Source: Phycomyces blakesleeanus NRRL 1555(-)
Taxonomy: Eukaryota; Mucoromycota; Mucoromycetes; Mucorales; Phycomycetaceae
Assembly: GCF_001638985.1 (NCBI RefSeq)
Contig: NW_017265147.1
Location: 1,147,545 to 1,211,544, forward strand
Direction of reading: 5' to 3'
Length of the DNA: 64,000 nt
The first letter of the stretch is position 1. Each line of letters starts with the position of its first letter. The position numbers and the translations under genes were made by a program. The notes under the pieces were generated by a model. The model was not told where the DNA came from. It was given only the letters and a program-made list of their open reading frames with translations, and ran no database searches. This document shows, in pieces, positions 11,785 to 24,743 of this stretch.

Positions 11785-13355
11785 ATGAATCCAGTTCCAA
11801 ACAACCATTTCCTTACTTCTTTACCCCAGAATGCTACCGGATTTGATCCATCTGTCTATTATCCACAAACCACTTACCCACCATTCCAATTTGGTACTCC
11901 ACTACGACAACCAGTACGTTCAGGATCAATGGATTATCAGGAACAGCATCAGCAACATCAACAAGACGTAGCAGCAACAGCAGCATTTCAAAGTAAAGTT
12001 CGTATGACAATAATCATATAAGCCATTAATCTCTCTTGTCTTTTATTATCATTATAGTGATGGCCTATCAACAACAGCAACAGTTACATCAGCAATTACA
12101 GCAACAAGATCATCAAAGATCCGGATCTCAGGATACTGCATCGACCAGCTCTCCTTCTCTTTCGGCCCAGTCGGCAAAAAGGTAATAAAGATAGACTGTT
12201 GTACAACAATCCTAAATAAATAAAAATATAAATACATCTGTAGAGGGCAATCAAAGGCAGACAGAAGAGCGGAACACAATGCAATTGAACGAGCCAGACG
12301 TGAGAGTCTTAACACAAAGTTCCAGCAACTGGCCCATACTTTACCCAACCTACAGAACGACAGTCGTCCTTCCAAAGGAACCATTATTGAGCGCACCTTG
12401 GACTTTGGTAATAGATAAAATTATATTATATTATATTATATTTTGTTAATAATTATTATCCAATTATCAAATTATAGTTAAACACGCACTTGCTAAAGAG
12501 GAACGATATCGTCATGAGATCCGTGAACTTCGGTTAGCCAATCGTCAATTGCTAGGTCAACTCTCCCACCAGACAATCAAGGAGAGAGCTAGTGAAAAAT
12601 CTGTGATTGATCAATCAGACTGTGCCGATCTTCAGCAACAAATACATCATCATCACCATCATCAACAACAGCAGCAACAACAGCAACAGAATCATCCTTC
12701 TTTTCTTGTATCTCCAATGCATGGATTGCAACAACACAAAGCTTCTTCTGCTTCTTCTTCTGCTTCTTCATTATCGTCTCCTTCTGCGTCGGCCAATATG
12801 GACACAATACAAATCCCACTTCCACTCCCACTCCCACTCCCAATCTCGCTTCCAATCTCAAACACAAACACAAACACAAATACAGGCATAGGCACAAGCA
12901 CAAGCACAAGCACAAGCACATGGGACAACTCATTCTATAATCCAGCCTTTTGTGACGGTTCACCACTAACCACTGGATCACCAATGGACGAACCAAGCGA
13001 TGATGAAAATAGTCTTAATGGAGAAATCGAAGATCAGTTCTGCAGTACTAATAACAGTACTAATGCTAACAGCAATATTCATGCTCATCGTAAGGATTCC
13101 CTTTTTATTTTTACTTTTATTTTTATTTTTATTTGATAATTATTTCTTACTTTTTTAGAAAACTTCTTGTCAATGTCCAATGGAATTTACACAAAAGGTA
13201 ACAAGAAAGATGGCATTTGATATAAATTTATTAATTCCTTTTTATTTTATATATATAAATTTATAGCCCCTAATAATAATAGTAGTAATACTATTGGTGG
13301 TCTCTCAAGAAATTACGAGCGCAATTCTGTATCTTATCAAGGATATCCGCCATAA
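11785..13355 (+). CDS. bHLH (leucine-zipper-like) transcription factor
   Basis: Six exons give 411 codons: 11785-11992, 12058-12181, 12244-12407, 12478-13089, 13159-13197 and 13267-13355. Exons 3-4 encode a basic helix-loop-helix domain. The basic region reads R-R-A-E-H-N-A-I-E-R-A-R-R and contains the His/Glu/Arg triad that contacts CANNTG E-boxes. Helix 1 (L-N-T-K-F-Q-Q-L-A) is followed by a loop and helix 2 (T-I-I-E-R-T-L-D-F-V-K-H-A-L). The helix continues with leucines (R-H-E-I-R-E-L-R-L-A-N-R-Q-L-L), giving a short zipper as in Max/Myc-type proteins. Flanks are low-complexity: Gln-rich N-terminus, His6/Gln10 run, Pro-Leu repeats and Thr-Asn/Ser-Thr repeats in exon 4. The intron inside helix 2 is at phase 1. 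Target genes are unknown. Confidence 0.9.
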
Positions 13356-14842
13356 ATAACAAACGTACATATCTACCTACCTCTATTTACTTTCCTTACT
13401 CATTACTCATTACTCATTACTGTTCTTTTTAATGATAGTTTTATATGTATGTATATTGCAAAGGTCCTTATTCTCTTTCCCCCTCTACCATGATTCCAAA
13501 CCAAAACAAAACAAAATATGCCTTACAGAAAACAAGACACACATGTATATTTTTCCCTTCCGCCCACAAGGCATATTTTCTTATATCATATTATGTATGA
13601 ATCTTCAACCAGCCAACCAACCAACCAACCAACCAACAGCAAAATCATTCCTTTCTTTTTTTTTTGTCTTAAAAAAAGGTTTTTTTTTATTACACTTTCC
13701 TTCACTTTACTTTACTCGTTCATTTTACCCTCTTTCTACCATTACTAGTTTTATTATATTTTTGCACATATCATGTATATTTCCAAGCCTTTCTTTCTTT
13801 ATTTATTTATTTATTTTACTTATTTATTTATTTAATATTTTATTTGCGTCCTTTCCTTTTTATTATATATTTCACAACAGCCAATACACGATACCCTTTT
13901 ATATATATAATAATTTAAAATAAAATAAAGATTCAAAATCTTGGAAATCTACAATAATTATTATATATGTAATAATTGGCTGTCATTTCTTTCTCCATTA
14001 TCTTGAACACAAAATATATAAAATCTATTTAACTTACTTATTTATTTATTTTGTATTTGGTTAATCTCGGAACATTTATCCCGTCCTCCGATGAACATTT
14101 CCAATCTATTTATTTATCTTAGTTGGTCAAAGCAATAAATGCATTTTTATTTTTTGTTTCTTATATAAAGGAGTAAAATTTCTATATATTATTTATATAT
14201 ATATATATATATAAGCTGCCAAAAAGTCAAAAAAGAAAACCTCCCTTTTTATGTGTGTATATATATTTGACCAGTCAGTCAATTTGGCTATATTTCGATT
14301 GGTTAGGTCCGTCGATTTGGCCCCTCCCTGCCACAGAATATATTTACAATATCAATAAAAAGAAAAGGAAATGGACCCCGATATATTTGTACTTATAAAT
14401 TTGGGATCAATTCCGAACAAGGTTTGCTTTATCAAGTCGGGACTGTGTAAGAATCTATTTGACTGTCTCTGCAATATGAATAGATAGATTTTTTTTTTGT
14501 ATTCAGTTGACTAGGCACAAAGAATAATAATAAGGATAGTAAAAATCGTATGGGATAGGATGCTTGGAAATAAACTGAAAATAGTTCTATATATATAGAA
14601 TTAGACGTAGTGTTTCAGGAACAAACCAACCAGCCAAGAAATATGTTAATGATAATGATAATGACGATGCCGATGACGATGGCAATGTTGATTAGGATAG
14701 TCCTGTTTCATCATCATACTCTATTTGCTATATGATTTCTCGACTACTTTACAAATCAAACCACCTTAAATCACATCAAAGAATTACATTTCATCGTATA
14801 CATTATTATTTTATATTTTATTTTTTAATTTTTAATTTTGCT
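13356..14842. other. Intergenic between convergent bHLH and prolyl-isomerase genes
   Basis: AT- and pyrimidine-rich sequence with (CCAA)n near 13612, (TTTA)n near 13800 and a (TA)n run near 14200. An ORF at 13432-13923 is a translated T-rich tract without domain features. Both flanking genes end here, so it is mainly 3' UTR and spacer. Confidence 0.6.
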
Positions 14843-15576
14843 TTACTCTGTTCTCAAAATCAAATGGACTCCACTGTCTGTCCAGATAGGCTGACTGAGC
14901 TCGCCTACTTTCAATCCAAATGCTGTATCCTCAAATGGCTTCTGCATCTGTCCACGCTCAAAGTGTCCAAGATCTCCTCCACGTTTTGCACTCGAGCAGT
15001 CAGAATGGTTGGTAGCTAATGCCGACAAGGTCTCCTCTCCATCCTCAATCTTGCGCTGAAACTCTTTAAGAATCTCGAGGGCCTCTTCCTTTGTACGCGT
15101 AATATTTTCCTATACACAAAAAAAAAAAATTCAATCAAATTAATCAACAATTTTATATATCATCTATTTATTTATAATCAATATTTACTTCTTTCCATGA
15201 ACTAGGTCTTCGTGAATCCTTGTGCTTAACCAACAAGTGGCTGGCTCGTACACGTTCATGCTCGGTCACTTGAGGTGCATCCCATCGACTCTCCTTGGTC
15301 ACAGTATTGAAGTAATAGTCCTTGTTGTATGTACGCGAATGGCGCATTACCCAGTTTGCCTGCAATTCCTGACGATACAAAACCATGTCTTCACTTTCAC
15401 TTTATTCTTTATCTTATCTTATTGATAGCATATACTCCATTTAACCCATTTCGTTTTCAATAACCTCTCTTTCTATATCTCTTTACTTTTTCTTGCATAC
15501 ATACATATATACATGTACCTTTTTATTTTATTTTGTTTTTTTAAAAAAAATATCAATGAAAATAAATCCTTACCAT
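14843..15576 (-). CDS. ESS1: Parvulin peptidyl-prolyl cis-trans isomerase with WW domain (Pin1/Ess1)
   Basis: Three exons give 149 codons: 15576-15574 (only ATG), 15368-15189 and 15109-14843. The product isomerises phospho-Ser/Thr-Pro bonds, for example in the RNA polymerase II tail and cell-cycle proteins. The WW domain starts at once (W-V-M-R-H-S-R ... Y-Y-F-N ... S-R-W). The parvulin domain keeps the catalytic and phosphate-binding residues: the His of S-H-L-L-V-K-H, the following S-R-R basic pair, the Cys of S-D-C-S-S-A, Met-Gln in G-Q-M-Q-K-P-F, and the Ser/His of D-S-G-V-H-L-I-L. The usual flexible linker is short, so the protein is slightly shorter than human Pin1 (163). The first coding exon is just the start codon (ATG|GTAAGG). 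Reading through upstream of exon 2 instead would use an ATG inside the intron. Confidence 0.93.
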
Positions 15577-15911
15577 TTTTTTCTTTCTTTAAATTTATTA
15601 AAGTATATATAAGAATATATCGAGTTCTTTGTTTTTATATGTATAATATAGAAGAAACAATAAAAGAGCTAATTAAGAATGTAAAATGACAAACGGCAAT
15701 GAAGAAGAGTATAGGTCCTTTTGTGTTTTGGTTTCGTCTTTTTTCTTTTTTCTTTATTTTTTGCTTCTTCCTCTAGTTAATTTTCTTTATGTATATATCA
15801 ATATATCAATATATAAAATTATGAAAATTAAATAAAGTTTGATGAAGAATAAATGTTGGTGGTGATGAAGATGGTGATGATGACAATGATGATTTACATT
15901 ATTAGTCCCTT

Positions 15912-15946
<35 letters not shown>

Positions 15947-17305
15947 CTTGCCTTGTAATTTATAATACTGTTTATACAAATATACAAATATAGTAGATAT
16001 ATTTATATAATACATATATTTATATAGATACAGTCATCTTTACCAGTACAAGCAAGATGTACCAGTAAATGTAATTTATTTATTTATATTAGTTAATAAA
16101 TCTGCCTCTGCTTCTGCTTCTGCTTCTTTTGATTATTTTTGATGTTTATTTTACAGCATGTTCATATATTATATATCTACTTTATTTCTCTCTCTCTTTT
16201 AATATGTTTTATTTATTTATTTTCCCCTTCTTTTTTTGGACTCAATGTATATAAAGTTGGTATATAGAAAGGAATCACAACTGATGTCATCATGGATTTT
16301 TGACACAAATATCCTGAAAACTCCCAAAAATAACACGGCCAAAAAAGGTTTATGTGATTAAAATAGAAATCATTATACATATACGCCTTTATTTTTATAT
16401 ATATATATATATATTCTTCAAACCATTTTCATGCACTCTATATATAAAAGCAAAAATAAAATAAAATACGCTTTTTATTTTCGCAAATTATAAATTCTTG
16501 AGATTAACATGAGATTGACATGAGTTTGAGAGGGTAGATAAACGCAATAACCATAATTTATTAATTTTTCCAAAATAATTATTATTATTATTATTATTAA
16601 TAACAATAATTCAGTGATAGTTAGTTACTTTATGATATTCATCAAATAAAGGCATTTGTTTCTTATAGAGCATTATAACGGGTTTATAAGATCCAATAAA
16701 TATATAAATATCTATACATACATACATACATATATGTCTTGTAATCTTTATCAAAATTCTAAAAGCTACTATTTCTTATTTTCATTTCTAGAAATTATAT
16801 CCACACTTGGTAGTAATAATAATAATAATAATAAGAAAAACGGTATCATTTTGATGCAAAGGGTTTCTAGATGCACAAGAATTATTGCAATACGAGATTT
16901 CCCAAACTACCAATATATTTCTGCATTCTAACCACAATATACATTACTTTTTATTTTTCTTTACAAAAAATTTGTCCTCCTTTGATGATGGCAGCTCTGT
17001 CTAATTTTAATGGTAATGGAAATGATGAGGATGAGCATAAAGATATTCTTATTTCTGTTCAAAGCTTACAACAAATCTAAATTCCAATATACACACACAC
17101 ACAATGTCAATAATTTATCATTTCTTAAACATACCAGAAAAATAAAGGATGAAATTAATGTGACGTCGGTGATTATTATTATTATTATTTTCTCACAAAG
17201 GGCGTAAAACCAAATCTCTGTGAATTCGGCGAATCGTTCACCTTTTTTTTTTATATATATATTTAATAAGAGCAATCTGGTTTTGCACACCTTTTTCTTC
17301 TAATC
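15577..17305. other. Divergent intergenic region, prolyl isomerase / TPR-like
   Basis: AT-rich promoter region shared by the minus-strand isomerase and the plus-strand TPR-like gene. It includes a T-tract at 15913-15941, GAT/CATCAT repeats, ATT/AAT repeats near 16580 and 16820, and (TA)n near 16400. No ORF with a recognisable motif. Confidence 0.6.
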
Positions 17306-17666
17306 ATGGCTTCCTCGCCAAATGAAGCAAAAGATCTAATCACAGGTACTTTCATCAAAATTCGCAACAACCTCAACATCCAGCACCACAATATAAACCC
17401 ACACATTCTTTTTCTTCATTGTCTTTATTTTTCTTTCTTTATTAATTAATATATATATATATATATATACTTTATTTTAATTTTTTTTTTTAAAAAAAAA
17501 TCTCCCATCATTAGATCTCAATTTTGAAAGACTGCAACAAAAATATGCAGAGCTTTTAAAGTTACATCAAGATTCAGAGAAACAAGCAGCAAAACTCGGT
17601 AAGGCATACGCGTTCTTTGCCTTTTTCTTTGTTACTATCATTCTTGGTTACATTCACTTAAATATA

Positions 17667-17697
<31 letters not shown>

Positions 17698-20600
17698 AAC
17701 ATAAGCATACATGCACATATATTATGCGACAACAAGATAGATAAATAAATGTCCATGTTGTGTAATAACGAATTAACTTGACTATGCTGTATCTTTGTAG
17801 CTGAAAAATTAAGTAGTGCACAAGCTCAGTCTGAAGAAACCGATTCTATACGTCAAGAACTAGAAAACCTAAAAAGAGAAATCGCAACTACACAAACAGA
17901 CGCATCCACAAAAGAAAGAAAAAATGCAGAACTTATTAGCAGCACAAACAATGAACTTTTAGAGACAAAGAGTAAATACATCAGACATATAATAGATATG
18001 TGTGTACATACAAAGTATTCATAAACTGTCTTTGTGTCTTCCTCTTTTAGACCAACTAAAGCTCACAAAAGATGCTCTTCATACTGAGCGTGTTGAGAAA
18101 TACAAAATCTCTGCAGAGAAAGAACGGTCAGCCAGTGCTGCGGCAACATTAAAGGTAAACGTCAGGATTTTCTTTATATAATTCAATTAATCACATTAAT
18201 ATATACTTAAAAAAAATGGAGAGGGGGTTAGAGACAAACTTGTATATACAAACTGACAACACTTTCCTTTATAAATTTATATATATATATATAAAACGTA
18301 GTTGACAGTCGAGTCACTACAGTCACGGTTAGAATCCTTGACCAAAAAGGATAATCTTCTTGAGCATGAATTGAATATCACCCAAAGCCAATTTAAAGAA
18401 TACCGAGACAAGACAGTAAGAACATTGACTACATAAACATATTATTACTTTCTTTAATGCAACCAGTAATCACAATGATCTTATTGATTTCGCGATTTTT
18501 TTTAAGGATTTGGAAAATGAACGTCTTACTCGAAAACTTTCTGACATGACAAGAGATAACACAACAATGCAAAACACGATTGATAGCCTTCGTTATGAGA
18601 ACAAGAATCTTAAATCAGCTCTAGACGAAGCAAAGCGAAACTCCGCTTCCTCAAACGAGAGATGCGAAACCCTTGAATTGGATCTTATGGCCTCATCCAA
18701 AGAAAACCGTGATATTGTAGCCGAGTACGAACGACAGCTCTCAGTCCGGGAATCTTTCCAGGACTCACTCAAAGAACGACTTGCACACACCGAAGCTCAA
18801 TTAGAAAAGTCTCGCCAGGATGCAAACAAGATCCAAACCGAACTTAATCAGAAACTATCAGACGTTCAGGTTCAACTCGCCATCTGTCGCGAAAAGTTCA
18901 TGATCTTTGATCAAAACCAGGACCAGACCCAAAACCCAGACTCAAACAACCAGGACAACGAACAGAACAATAATCGGGTCGCCGATATGATAACAATGAT
19001 TAAACGGTATGAAGATACCGGAAGACAGTGGTCCGAGATTTTCAACGACTTCTTCTCCCTGAGAAATGACTACATCAAAGCAACTGCAGAAATAGAGACC
19101 TTGCGTTGCGATAATGACCGTCTCATAAGAAACAGTCAAGACATGGAGCAGTGGAAGGATCGTGAACGGGTTGAAATTGATAGACTTCGTCACGAGTCTG
19201 CTAGATCTGATAAACTCAACAAAGAGTACAAATCCAAGATCGAGAAAAATACCACCGAGGTACCTTTTTTCTTTTCTCTCTGTCTTTTAATAATTATTAA
19301 TATTATTAATTAATAATATAGATATTCTTTAGAGACATACTTTATGTTGATTTTAATTTTTTTTTCATTGATAGATTCGTAGACTCGAAACATACATTAG
19401 AGAGATTGAATCCGAGAATGAAAGTCTCAGAAATTCTTTGACAGATTGTACATACCAATTACGATTCCTTTTGCAAACAGTCCAGCTTCGTGGCGATCCT
19501 CTTCCAGCCTCTTTGGATGCAATTGCTTCAGATATCATCAGCACTTGTGAAACACCAGTTTTGGATCACAAACTTCTCGTTTTTAAGAATATTGACGAGC
19601 TACTCGAATCAAACAAAAATCTCACTGCCTCATGCAGAAAACTTTCTAACGAACTTCAGCAAAAGATTAGCGAATATGACAATCTTTATTCCATGAAATT
19701 AAAGAACGAAGATTTCTATAAAACTGCTCTGCAAGAAGCAAAATCCATGATTACAGAATTGGAAGAAACCGCACAGAGCTCTAAATCACAGTAAGATTCT
19801 TTTTCTGGTCTCTTTAAAGTATATGCGTATTTATGTGTTCTATTTGTTTTGCTTTTATTTTGCTTTGTTTAATTGTAGATTGTCTCTTACTACCGAAGAA
19901 CGCGATTATTTCAAACACAAGGTCGAGGAGTACAAAAAGAAGGTTTCTCCTGATATCGAAGTACAACTGCAGGAAAACGAGGCAAGACAGCAGCAGTGGA
20001 TTCAAGAAAGAGAAGAAAACGAGGTCTTTAATGTCGAGCTGAAACACGACGTCAAGAAAGTCAAGTCGATGTTGGAGGAATCTAGAAAGACCGCTCTATC
20101 AGCCCAGCGCGAGCTATCTCAGGCAAAGGCAACCATCAGTCATCTGGAAGGCGAGTGCACCAACCTAAATTACACATGCCAGGAACGCCAGACCATCATA
20201 TTTGAGCTCCGTGAAAAGACGAACGAGCTGCAAGAAAGACTGGCAAAGCACGAAGATCTCTTGCAGGCCGCACGCACAGACGTCAGTCTCTATAAGCGAA
20301 ACGCCGAGTCTCTTCGAGAACAAAACATCGAGCTGTCTTCAAAGAACGAGGCAAACGCCATTCGATCCGACAAACTGTCAGATCACATTGCTTCGCTCAC
20401 CAGCCAGTATGAAACCCTCTCAAATGCCTTGGCAAACATCACACTCCAACACACCGCATCTGCCGAAGGAGCAGGTGGCCACGCCGACTATTGGAAGGCC
20501 AGATTCGACGAAAAGTCTCGAGAGCTCGAGAGCTTGACCGACAAGCTGGCAAATGCCGAGAAGAAGGTCAATGAACTACAGTCAATCGACCACCGCGAGT

Positions 20601-23600
20601 GGCAAGACAAGTGTCTGCTGGCACGCGGCGAGCTCCAGCAGCTCACAAGCTCTTATGACGAGACTCGTCAGCAACTCGATGCTGTCAAACAAGAAAAGGC
20701 TATTCTTGAGATGAAGCTTGCCGACGCAACTGCCATGACGGCCGCCGTCAACGCCAGTGCGTCATCTACCCAAGAATCAGACGGAGCTTCGTCTGATCAA
20801 CCAGAAGAAGGGGATGATGCTAACAAGTACCGCGTTCAGCTTGCAGAGGCCGAAGGCAAGATCAAGGTTCTCGAGTCAACCATTGCCGACTACCACAGCC
20901 GCCTGGCAAAGGAAAGACGCGAAACTGCCGAGCTCAACGAAAAGTACGACGCATTCGTCAAGGAGATCCAGACATCGCTTGATCAAAAGACCGCCGAGCT
21001 CAATGCTTATGATACCCAAGTCAAGGCACTGCAAAAGGAATTGGAAGCCGCACTTGTGCAATTAAAGGATGCCAGAGAAGACAAGGGCGCCTGTGAGCAA
21101 AAATGGACAGTTGAGAAACTTGCCCTGGTTTCCGAGAGAGATGAGCTTTTGGGACTTCAACAAGCAAAGACCATCGAGATCGAAAGCTTACAAAAGGATG
21201 TCGAACGGCACAGAGTGTCCAGAGAAGAAACAAACAAGGAGCTGAAGGAAGAGCACGCACGACTTGTCGAAGCCGAGACTACGGCTCGAAAGCTCAAGGA
21301 GGATATCGTGTCGCTGAAGGAAGAGACAGAGGCTGCTAATCTCAGACTGGCAGAAGCAGAAGAAAAGGTTAAGACAACAGAAAGTAACCTCAAGATGCAG
21401 AAAGAATACACTGACTCTATTGTGAGCACCAACGAGAACAGGTAAAACCCCTCATTAACACATTGAAGCAATTCAATTCTCAACCCTTCTTTCTTTTTAT
21501 GAATTTAACCAATCCTTTTTCCAGTCTTAATGAGCTTCAAAAGGAATGTGAAAGCTTGACAAAACAGATCGAGAACCTTGTTTCTCAGATTGCCAAAACC
21601 GACCAGTCCTCTACAGCCGGTCAGTCCTCTACATCCGATGCACCAGAACTTGCTGATCAAGCCATCCAAGGCGTGTTTGAAGTCAATGCAATGTTGCGCC
21701 AGAGCAAAGAGGCTTTGGAGACTCGCTATAACGAGAGTCAGAAGGCTCGTCTCAAGCTGGAGAGTAACTTGGAGTACACTCAGAGACAGCTCAGTCATGC
21801 ACGCAAAGCTTTGGATGCCCTGCGAGAAGAAAAGGAGACCGCAATGGGACAAGAAGAGCGTGTGTCAGCAGAAGCCAAGAACCTTGTCGCAGTCTACAAA
21901 GACAGTAACGACAGCCTTAGAACCCAACTCACAAAGGCAACTCTTCGCGTCGAAACTCTCGAGAAGGAACTTGATGCCAAGACCAAAGAAATGGAACCAA
22001 TGTCACGTAAGTTATTGATTTTTTTTTTATAAAATATATGTATACAATATATATATATATATATATTAACACAATTTTTAATTAATTTGTATTATTTATT
22101 TAATTTATATATTATGTTTAACAGTAAAGATCAAGACACTTGAGGCTGAGTTGGCACAGTCAGAGGAGTCCATTGCAAAATTGGAGAAGATGCAGACTGA
22201 ACTTGTCGCTCGTTCTACTGAGCTCATGTCTCGTCACAACGTAAGTATCCCTATATATATATATGTCTATATATTAATTTTTTTATTGTAGGTTATTGAC
22301 CCTGAAGAACTCAAGCAACTTCAAAAGAGTCTCGAAGACGCAAAGGCTTCGCTTGTGACTCTTGAAGCCGAAAAGAATGAAGCTACAACAAAGGCTGCTA
22401 CCTTGGAGACCGAAAAGAATACCATGTTTGAAAGACTCAAGAGAACTGTTGCAGTTGTAAGTATTTATTTATCTATTTTTTTTTAAAATCATATAATATA
22501 TATATAATTTCTAATCGTATCGATAATTATAATAGGTCAAACACAAGGAAGCTTCCTTGAACGAGCTCAAGGCTAAATTGGAAAAGGCTGCAGAAAGTGC
22601 TCAGAATCCAGTAAGTATTATTGCTTTAGTTCTTATTATTCTTATTCTTCTTCTTAAAGAAAGAAAGAAAATTAAAAAAAATGCGTGTATGTACAAAAAA
22701 TGTGTATAATTGGTTATTGATTTGTATCTTATTGTTTCATAGAATGAATTGGAACAGCAGAACACTACTTTGACTGCTTCAGTTTCTGCAGCAGAACAAG
22801 CTCTCAAGGTCGCAGAGGAAGAGAAGAAAAAGGCTGAAGAAGCATTGAAGACTCGTATGGACGAGTTTGAGACTCTCGATGTAAGCCTAAACCGAAAAAA
22901 AAACTTCTTTTTGATATTCACATTTTCTGGTTGTCTGTTCCTTTATAGAAAAGATACAAATCATTGCTTTCAAGAGCTCGTTTGTTTGTATCAGAAAAGG
23001 TAATATCCGGAATCGGCTAGATAATTAAATCAAATCAAGTATTAATAAGTATCTCCCTCTCTTTATATTATTATATTTTAGAACAAGGCTTTGGAGGAAT
23101 TAAGACTTCTCAAGGCAAAGGCAGAGGCACATGATGAAGAAATGAACAACCTCAAGGCGAAAATTACCGAGAATGAGGCACTAATTAAACAACTCAATGA
23201 AGAGAAGAACCAAAAGTTAAAAGCGCCAGCAACACCAGCGCCAGCAACAGCACCATCGCCAGCAACAGAGACCCCAGAGAGCCAAGCAGAGCAAGAGAAC
23301 TTAAAGACAAGTCTTGCGCAAAAAGAAAAGCAGTTAATATCGGCCGAGTTGGAGAACAAGAGGCTCAAGGCAATGCAATCTATGATGGCAAACAAAAACA
23401 GCAAGTTGGGAGCTAAGGTTGCAGAGCTTACAGCACAAATTTCTCAAACATCATCTTCAACTGGTCCCGCTGGTGCTCCCACTAAGCCCTTGATGTCGAC
23501 ACCTATTCGTATGACTGCACCAGTGCCAACACCAAAACCTACACCAGTACAAGCACCTCAACCTGTAGCAGTACAGTCACCTAAACCTGTAGCAGTACAG

Positions 23601-24743
23601 TCACCTAAACCTGTAGCAGTACAGTCACCTAAACCTGTAGCAGTACAGTCACCTAAACCTGTAGCAGTACAGTCACCTCAACCTGTAACAGTGCCAACGT
23701 TCGCAATACCCACCAATGTTTCAGTACCCACATTTACATCTACACCAGAACCTACACCAGTACCCACTCCAACTCCTACACCAGCACTTACACCGGTGCC
23801 CACGGCTCCACCTACTTTGGAACCAACACTTACACATACACCAGAACCTATTCAAACACCTACGCCTACACCCGTACCTGCACCTACAGCAGCCTTTACT
23901 CCCCGCCACCCCCCTCCTGTAACATCTCCGGTAAACGTGGCTCCTCCTGAGAATGTAGAATCTCCTGTAGCTGTACCTACAACCATTTCCACACCACCTG
24001 CACCACAAGTCAGTACACCAGAAGTAGAACTCGAGGCTCCGTCAACTAACATCAATATCTTGAACGAACCTGCACAGTCTGTTTCATCTCCTTTGGTAGA
24101 TTCTCCAATGACAGAAAGCGCATTTGTGTCATCTACTATAGAGGTCTTGGAACAAGATCGAGATGAGACTATGGAAGAGGCTCATGACGATGATATCACC
24201 GAGACTGCTGCTGTTCATTCAGAGATTCATCAGGAAACCATTAGAGTAACAGAGTCTCTAGTTGTTGATACTACGGAAACTGAAAACAAACCACATTCCA
24301 GCATAGAGTATGTAGAAGTTGAAAGGGAGTCTAAAGAGAAAGAACCATCGCCAGCGCAAGCACTACCACCAACACTAGTATCAGAACCAGTCTCAGAATT
24401 GGCACAAGAGCCAATCTCAGAACCAGTACAAGAGCCAGTCTCAGAATCGGTACACGAGCCAGTCTCAGAGTCTGCGCCAGAGTCAGTACCGGAATTAGCA
24501 TCAGAGCCTGCATCAGAGCCAGAGCCTGCATCAGAGCCAGTACCAGAGCCTGCATCAGAGTCTGCATCAGAGTCTGCATCAGAGCCAGTACCAGAGTCAG
24601 CACCAGATGTAGTTGGATCTGTTGAGCCTGTTACCGAAGAACAACAATCTGAAGATGCAGATGTTGTTGCTGGTACAAAGCGCAAGAGTGAAGAGGATGG
24701 GGCATCACCAAAGTCACCAAAATCGCCTAAAACGAGCTTGTAA
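17306..24743 (+). CDS. Nuclear-pore basket protein, TPR/Mlp1/Mlp2-like
   Basis: Fifteen exons give 1977 codons: 17306-17345, 17515-17598, 17801-17971, 18051-18154, 18302-18415, 18507-19259, 19375-19790, 19879-21441, 21525-22006, 22125-22240, 22292-22456, 22536-22610, 22743-22880, 22949-22999 and 23082-24743. About 1450 residues are nearly continuous heptad coiled coil rich in Glu, Lys, Gln and Leu. A Pro-, Ala-, Thr- and Glu-rich disordered tail follows, ending in a basic segment (K-R-K-S-E-E-D-G ... S-P-K-S-P-K). The size is like yeast Mlp1 (1875) and human TPR (2363). These proteins form the basket on the nuclear face of the pore and act in mRNA surveillance and export. That role is inferred from architecture and the short S-A-Q-N-P and K-R-Y-K-S-L-L regions, since coiled coils give weak homology. 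The tail has tandem repeats. Another giant coiled-coil protein is possible but less likely. Confidence 0.82.
23545..23685 (+). repeat. 24-bp coding minisatellite in the TPR-like tail
   Basis: About five in-frame copies of a 24-bp unit encode P-K-P-V-A-V-Q-S with almost no nucleotide divergence, which suggests recent expansion. Further down (24360-24600), E-P-V-S-E / E-P-A-S-E repeats form a second, more degenerate array. Confidence 0.9.

Noticed and set aside
13432..13923. A 163-codon ORF with many Phe, Leu and Tyr as a membrane protein gene.
   Set aside because: It is a T-rich low-complexity tract in the 3' flank of the bHLH gene, without a consistent ATG context, introns or motif.
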